A stretch of DNA of 64,000 nt, taken from contig AP017605.1 in the NCBI GenBank assembly GCA_002356515.1, forward strand, positions 1,302,001 to 1,366,000. Reading direction: 5' to 3'. The translations under genes were made by a program, and so were the position numbers. The notes under the pieces were generated by a model. The model saw only the letters and a list, made by a program, of their open reading frames with translations. It was not told the origin of the DNA and did no database searches. The stretch comes from Mesorhizobium loti (GTDB taxonomy: Bacteria > Pseudomonadota > Alphaproteobacteria > Rhizobiales > Rhizobiaceae). Positions 59,550 through 64,000 of the stretch are shown in pieces (position 1 is the first letter of the stretch; every line of letters begins with the position of its first letter).

Positions 59550-60887
59550 GTGGAATCGCTGGCTGGCCGCGATTCCGGTAGAGAAAGCGGATCGACGGCA
59601 TTGCTGAACAGTTTCCTGCTCCTTGCCGAAGCGGTCGTCTACTTCAGCGTCATGGTGACGCTTTTCCGCTTCCGCAAGCGCATTGGCCTCGGCGTCTTCA
59701 TCTGCGCGCTCGGCGTCATGCATTTCCTGGAAACCTATCTCGCCAGCGTCTTTTATGTCGCCTTGCCGTTCGGCCTGGTCTCGCCGGGCTCGGCGGTGCT
59801 GTTTTCGGGCAAGCTGGTGATGCTCCTCCTGCTCTACATCAAGGAGGACGCCGCCACCGTGCGCCAGCCCATCTACGGCCTGCTGTTCGGCAATGCGTTG
59901 ATGATCGGGCTGGTGCTGCTTTTGCGCCTGCACGTCATCGCACCGCTCCCCGACGGCAAGCTTCCCGACATCGGCTTCATCGACGAGATGGGCTGGCTGA
60001 TGGTGTGGGGCACGACCCTGCTGTTCATCGACGCCATCCTGATCATCCTGCTTTATGAAAAGCTTGGCCGGCACCTGCGCCAGGCGCAATTCGCGCGCAT
60101 CCTGATTTGCGTCGCTTGCGTGCTGACCTTCGACCAGGCCGGTTTCTTCACAGCGCTGCATTTCGTCGCCGGCGCGCCGATCGCGGTCTTCTTCGGCGGC
60201 TGGTTCGCCAAGATGGCGGCGGCGCTGACCTTCAGCGCCATGCTCGTGGCTTACCTCAAATGGTTCGAGGCCCGTGACATTCCGCTGCCGCGCGGGCTGA
60301 CCGATATTTTCGAAACGCTGACCTATCGCGAACGCTATGAAGCGCTGGTCGAACATGTCGGCCGCGACGGCCTGACCGGCCTGCTGCACCGCGGCCGCTT
60401 CGACGCCGACGGTGAAGCCGCTGTCGAGGTCAGCCTGCGCACGGCGAGGCCGCTCAGCCTGCTGATCGTCGATGTTGACCATTTCAAGTCGATCAACGAC
60501 CGTTTCGGCCATGCCGAAGGCGACAAGGTGCTGAAAGCGGTCGCAAGCCTGCTTCGCGAAGTGGCGAGCGCCGAAGACCAGGTGTTCCGGATCGGCGGCG
60601 AGGAATTCGCCATCCTGAGTTCGCGCCCGCATCCGGTCGCCAGGCTGTTTGGCGAAAGCATCCGCCACGCCGTCAAGGCATCGGCCGTCACCGGCCGTTT
60701 CGAGCTGACCGTCAGCGCCGGTGTTTCAACCGTCAGCGAAACGACGCGCTGCCTTGCCGATCTGTTCGCGCTTGCCGACCAGCGGCTCTACAAGGCGAAG
60801 TCGACAGGACGCGACCGCGTCGTCGGCGAGCCGGGCGGCCACGAGCCCGACACCGCCACTGCCTGGACGAAGTCGGCGCAGTTCTGA
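59550..60887 (+). CDS. Membrane diguanylate cyclase (GGDEF domain)
   Basis: A 445-residue protein with about six membrane segments (residues 20-235) and a GGDEF domain (about 270-425) that should make cyclic di-GMP. The active-site motif is GGEEF at 349-353; the substrate motifs DVDHFKSINDRFGHAEGDKV are intact. The allosteric I-site RxxD is degenerate: the residues five positions upstream read SAED, with serine replacing arginine. There is no ATG in frame before the first membrane segment, so a GTG at 59550 (with AGGATCGG just upstream) is the best start. Confidence 0.9.
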   Translation: MESLAGRDSGRESGSTALLNSFLLLAEAVVYFSVMVTLFRFRKRIGLGVFICALGVMHFLETYLASVFYVALPFGLVSPGSAVLFSGKLVMLLLLYIKEDAATVRQPIYGLLFGNALMIGLVLLLRLHVIAPLPDGKLPDIGFIDEMGWLMVWGTTLLFIDAILIILLYEKLGRHLRQAQFARILICVACVLTFDQAGFFTALHFVAGAPIAVFFGGWFAKMAAALTFSAMLVAYLKWFEARDIPLPRGLTDIFETLTYRERYEALVEHVGRDGLTGLLHRGRFDADGEAAVEVSLRTARPLSLLIVDVDHFKSINDRFGHAEGDKVLKAVASLLREVASAEDQVFRIGGEEFAILSSRPHPVARLFGESIRHAVKASAVTGRFELTVSAGVSTVSETTRCLADLFALADQRLYKAKSTGRDRVVGEPGGHEPDTATAWTKSAQF

Positions 60888-60888
60888 T

Positions 60889-61500
60889 CTACGATTTTCT
60901 CTGTCGCGCAATACCTGTCAGCGTCGAGACCGCCATCAGCGCGATCGCCAGCCATTTCAGCGCCGTGATGATCGGCCCGGCCTGGATGTCATAGGCGATG
61001 AACAAAAGAATGCCCGGCACCAGCAGCCCGCACATGATCAGCATGATGCGGTTGATCTGCCAGGACACTTTCGCGGCCAGCGCCTCATCGCCGGCAGCGG
61101 GGGCCAGCGCCGCGCGCACCGTCTTGCCGCCCAGCAGCATGGCCGAGAGGCGCATCGAGATCGGCAGGCCGAGCCCGATGATGAGGAAGGCGCAAGCGGC
61201 CAGAAGCAGCGAAAACTTCAGCGCGCTGGTTTCAGCCGGCACCGGAAACAACAGCGTCGCCAGCGGCAGGAAGACGCCGAAAATGCCGAGCGCGGCGATG
61301 GCGATGAAGATCCCCGCGTTGACGATGGTGAACAGCTGGTAGGTCCAGGCGCCGATCGGCTCGGACAGCGTGCGCATGCGCGCCCACTCGGCATCGCTGT
61401 AGGAAAAACCCGGCCACTCCATCCGGGCGTCGTTGATCGAAACCATGCCCTTGGCCCAGAAGGCCAGCCGCGCCAGCGCGCTGCTTGTCATGCCATTCAT
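60889..61500 (-). CDS. Four-segment membrane protein of unknown function
   Basis: A 203-residue protein with about four membrane helices (LFTIVNAGIFIAIAALGIFG, LKFSLLLAACAFLIIGLG, MLIMCGLLVPGILLFIAY and the C-terminal ALKWLAIALMAVSTLTGI). The N-terminal cytoplasmic part (MNGMTSSALARLAFWAKGMV) has no motif. It is convergent with the diguanylate cyclase gene; the stops are almost adjacent. Function unknown. Confidence 0.75.
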   Translation of the reverse strand: MNGMTSSALARLAFWAKGMVSINDARMEWPGFSYSDAEWARMRTLSEPIGAWTYQLFTIVNAGIFIAIAALGIFGVFLPLATLLFPVPAETSALKFSLLLAACAFLIIGLGLPISMRLSAMLLGGKTVRAALAPAAGDEALAAKVSWQINRIMLIMCGLLVPGILLFIAYDIQAGPIITALKWLAIALMAVSTLTGIARQRKS

Positions 61501-61591
61501 TGCCGCCCCCGTTCAATGATGCCGGGACAGCATAGCACCAGTTCACTGGCCGGCGACAGCCGCGACGGCGTATCGAAAGCCCGCGGCGTCC

Positions 61592-62599
61592 TTACTGGAA
61601 CCCGATCGCGTCAACGGTACCTGTCGGGCAACCGGCCTTGTTGGTCGGCACGGAGGCCAGCAGCAGGTCCTTGAGCGAAGAGTTCGGGCCGATCGGACCG
61701 GCAAGGCCGAGCGTCAGTTCGCCGATCAGCCGCCGGCCGTTCGAAGGATCGATGACGCAGGATACCCGCACGCGATCCCCTGCCCCGGCGCCGAAGGCGG
61801 CGTCGAAGGCGCCGCGGATCTGGTCCGCCGTCAGCTTGCCGCCAATGGTCTTGGCGAAGAGTTCACGCACCGGCGAGGCGTTGACCTGCCGCATCAGGCC
61901 GAGCGCATCGGAAAAATACTCCTGCTGGCTCTTGCCATAGCAGGTGCCGTGCTTGATCCATTCATGCCGTTCCAACTGGGAGGCCGTGCCCGGCATCACC
62001 TGATCGAGCTCCTTGCGGGTGCCGGCCTCCAGATTGACCGGCGGCAGGTCCTTCCAATGGGCCGGATTGTCGTTGGCCTTGTCGCCTGCCGCTACCTGGC
62101 AATAGAAATTGCCGTTCGGCTGCGGCCAAAGCCCATGCAAGGTGAAGTTGGTGGCATCGAACTCGCCAGGGTTCTGCGCCTTGCATTCGGTCTTGTTCGA
62201 CTTGGTCTCGCAAAATGCCGGCTGCCAGCTCAGCGCGAAGACATATTCAGGTTTTCCTGATGGGGCGGGCTTGCCTTGTCCGCCGGGTGCCGCCGGCACC
62301 GTCGCGGCACTGCTGCCCGACAGATGGCCGCAAGTGACCTTCACCCAGCGGCGCTCCGGATCGGCGCCCGGCACCAGGATCAGATAATGCGTCGGCGCAT
62401 CCTTGTTGCCGGCAAGCAGCTGGTAGCTCTGTCCGGCATCGGTCGACACATTGCCGGGGTTCTTGCCGTTCTTGATGGCCTGCGTTGCCGGACAGGCGGC
62501 GTCGGCGACGAAGGTGCCGCTCATCTTGACCTCGGCATGCGCCACGCCGGCCAGCGACGCCGCCAGCATGGCCAATCCGAAAACGACACCAATGCGCAT
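61592..62599 (-). CDS. Secreted RNase T2-family ribonuclease
   Basis: A 335-residue protein with signal peptide (MRIGVVFGLAMLAASLAGVAHA). From about residue 117 on is an RNase T2 domain with CAS I FTLHGLWPQ (H155) and CAS II HEWIKHGTC (E213, H217), so the three catalytic residues are present. The first ~95 mature residues form an extra domain (VADAACPATQAIKNGKNPG, SYQLLAGNKDAPTHYLILVP) also seen before some bacterial T2 enzymes. It would digest RNA in the periplasm or outside. Single gene. Confidence 0.92.
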   Translation of the reverse strand: MRIGVVFGLAMLAASLAGVAHAEVKMSGTFVADAACPATQAIKNGKNPGNVSTDAGQSYQLLAGNKDAPTHYLILVPGADPERRWVKVTCGHLSGSSAATVPAAPGGQGKPAPSGKPEYVFALSWQPAFCETKSNKTECKAQNPGEFDATNFTLHGLWPQPNGNFYCQVAAGDKANDNPAHWKDLPPVNLEAGTRKELDQVMPGTASQLERHEWIKHGTCYGKSQQEYFSDALGLMRQVNASPVRELFAKTIGGKLTADQIRGAFDAAFGAGAGDRVRVSCVIDPSNGRRLIGELTLGLAGPIGPNSSLKDLLLASVPTNKAGCPTGTVDAIGFQ

Positions 62600-62781
62600 G
62601 AGAAATCCCCGGCTGAGAAAGTGGGCGACAGAGTGAAGCTGTCTCCATGTCAGAATTGCGATATTTTGCTGGCCCGTGGCAAGAAAGATCGTCGCGCAAA
62701 AACAGTTGCTGTGGATTGACGCAAAACCGGCGTCAGCGCAAACAAAACCAACAACGATAAAATGAGGAAGAGAGGGCGGCC

Positions 62782-63711
62782 GTGCCTTTCAATCAGCAAC
62801 GCATGGTCCGCTCACCGACCGGCGCCGATCTCAATCTCCTGGTCAAGCAGGCTGACAGCAAGCCACGCGCCGTCGTCCAGATCAATCATGGGCTGGCCGA
62901 GCACGCCGCGCGCTATGCCCGCTTTGCCGATTTTCTCTCTACGCGCGGCTTCCACGTCTATGTCCATGACCATCGCGGTCATGGCGCGACCAAGGCGCCA
63001 GACGCACCGCTCGGGAGATTCGCCGATAGGGATGGCTCGGCCAAGGTGATCGCCGATGTCGATGCCATCCAAGACCTCATCGCCGGCGAATGCCCTGATC
63101 TGCCGGTCATCCTTTTCGGCCATTCGATGGGCGCGTCGGTGGCGCTGAACTACCTCCTGAGCCACTCGCCCCGCGTCCGTGCCGCCGCGATCTGGAACGG
63201 CAATTTTTCGCAAGGCCTGCTTGGCCAGGTGGCGCTCGGCGTCCTCGCCTGGGAACGGATGCGGCTGGGCTCCGATGTCCCCTCCCGCCTGCTGCCGAGA
63301 CTCACCTTCCAGGCTTGGGGCAAGGCGGTGCCCAACCACCGCACGCTGTTCGACTGGCTGTCGCGCGACGAGGCAGAGGTTGCGAAATACATCGCCGATC
63401 CGCTGTGCGGCTGGGATGCCTCCGTGTCGATGTGGCGCGACGTGGTCTCCATGGCGCTGAACGGCGGCAAGGATGCCGCCTTCGCCGACGTCCGGCGCGA
63501 CCTTCCCGTCGCCATCGTCGGCGGTGAAAAGGACCCCGCTTCGGACTATGGCAAAGGCATCACCCACCTTGCCAACCGCATGCGCAGGATGGGCTTTTCG
63601 AATCTCGTTTCAAAGATTTACGCCGACACTCGCCACGAAAGCCTGAACGAGGTGAACCGCGACATCATCATGGACGATTTCGCCGCCTGGGCCGACAGCG
63701 TGCTGAAATAG
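62782..63711 (+). CDS. Alpha/beta hydrolase (monoacylglycerol lipase/lysophospholipase-like)
   Basis: A 309-residue serine hydrolase of the Hydrolase_4 type. Nucleophile S115 in GHSMGAS; oxyanion motif HGLAEHAARY (NHGLAEH); catalytic acid in GGEKDPASDYG, and histidine in DTRHESLNE. The start is GTG at 62782, preceded by AGGAAGAGAGGG. Monoacylglycerols or lysophospholipids are the likely substrates by family; single gene. Confidence 0.9.
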   Translation: MPFNQQRMVRSPTGADLNLLVKQADSKPRAVVQINHGLAEHAARYARFADFLSTRGFHVYVHDHRGHGATKAPDAPLGRFADRDGSAKVIADVDAIQDLIAGECPDLPVILFGHSMGASVALNYLLSHSPRVRAAAIWNGNFSQGLLGQVALGVLAWERMRLGSDVPSRLLPRLTFQAWGKAVPNHRTLFDWLSRDEAEVAKYIADPLCGWDASVSMWRDVVSMALNGGKDAAFADVRRDLPVAIVGGEKDPASDYGKGITHLANRMRRMGFSNLVSKIYADTRHESLNEVNRDIIMDDFAAWADSVLK

Positions 63712-63816
63712 CGACCCGCATCCGTTTCGAACCGGCCCGTTGGCCCATCGCAAGGGCCGTGACAGCCGCAGCCCGGCTTGATAGAGGCTCTGCTTTCGCA
63801 GCAATCACGGTGATTT

Positions 63817-64000
63817 ATGGCCGAACCACCCCTGAAAGGCGTCCGCGTCGTCGAACTCGCCCGCATCCTTGCCGGGCCCTGGGCCGGGCAATTGCTTGCC
63901 GATCTCGGCGCCGATGTCATCAAGGTCGAAAGCCCAGATGGCGGCGACGACACCCGCAAATGGGGACCGCCCTTCGTCATGAGCCATGACGGCGAGAACC
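63817..64000 (+). CDS. CaiB/BaiF-type CoA-transferase (5' part only)
   Basis: The first 61 codons of a family III CoA-transferase, starting [20 protein letters not shown] and [20 protein letters not shown], the N-terminal signature of CaiB/BaiF proteins. Such enzymes move CoA between carboxylic acids. The rest is beyond the window; substrate unknown. Confidence 0.9.
   Translation, partial: MAEPPLKGVRVVELARILAGPWAGQLLADLGADVIKVESPDGGDDTRKWGPPFVMSHDGEN

Overview
The window is a stretch of high-GC chromosome from an alphaproteobacterium of the order Hyphomicrobiales, most likely Mesorhizobium or a close relative. This rests on the gene order of the division/cell-wall (dcw) cluster, the long FtsZ, the lpxC-bamD-recN-ligA tail after ftsZ, clustered GANTC (CcrM) sites, a betaine-lipid btaAB operon behind a Pho box, and two families of short palindromic interspersed repeats. 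Genus is inference; no database search was possible.

Positions 1-25,040 hold one minus-strand block transcribed right to left: mraZ-rsmH-ftsL-ftsI-murE-murF-mraY-murD-ftsW-murG-murC-murB, a 446-bp gap rich in GANTC sites and inverted repeats, ddlB-ftsQ-ftsA-ftsZ, a strong hairpin, lpxC, bamD, recN and the 5' part of ligA. Six junctions in the block are 4-base ATGA overlaps and one is TAATG. The block makes lipid II (MurB-G, MraY, Ddl), builds the septum (FtsL, FtsI, FtsQ, FtsA, FtsZ, FtsW) and links to the outer membrane (LpxC, BamD) and DNA repair (RecN, LigA).

From 25.4 to 30 kb come a Cys/Met-type PLP enzyme, the RNase P RNA (rnpB, minus strand), an SLT lytic transglycosylase with a clear terminator, a TerB/DnaJ protein overlapping an amidase, and a 70-residue lipoprotein. 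From 30 to 41 kb come a fused 5-oxoprolinase, btaA-btaB, a higBA toxin-antitoxin pair, a serine hydrolase, a GH25 lysozyme followed by four 57-bp repeats and a second copy of its own tail, and an MltB transglycosylase. At least four peptidoglycan-cleaving enzymes therefore lie within about 14 kb downstream of the peptidoglycan synthesis cluster.

From 40.7 to 48.3 kb: a LysR/SDR divergent pair with a perfect operator-like inverted repeat, an ornithine/lysine decarboxylase-like enzyme, an EamA exporter, a 28-codon membrane peptide gene with its own promoter, Shine-Dalgarno and terminator, metF with an upstream ArsR-methyltransferase regulator behind a 16-bp perfect palindrome, and trmO coupled to a DUF2293 gene.

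From 48.4 to 64 kb: mostly single metabolic genes (class IV aminotransferase, SDR, MOSC, TetR, tautomerase, VOC, ICMT-like, GFA, FabH-like, trans-aconitate methyltransferase, EttA, a membrane diguanylate cyclase, RNase T2, alpha/beta hydrolase), ending in the start of a CaiB-type CoA-transferase. I saw no tRNA, insertion sequence, phage or CRISPR array. Most genes are conserved core genes. The less usual material lies in the intergenic structure: palindromic repeats with covarying stems, the lysozyme tail duplication, the GANTC cluster, the MraZ box array and the 28-residue peptide.
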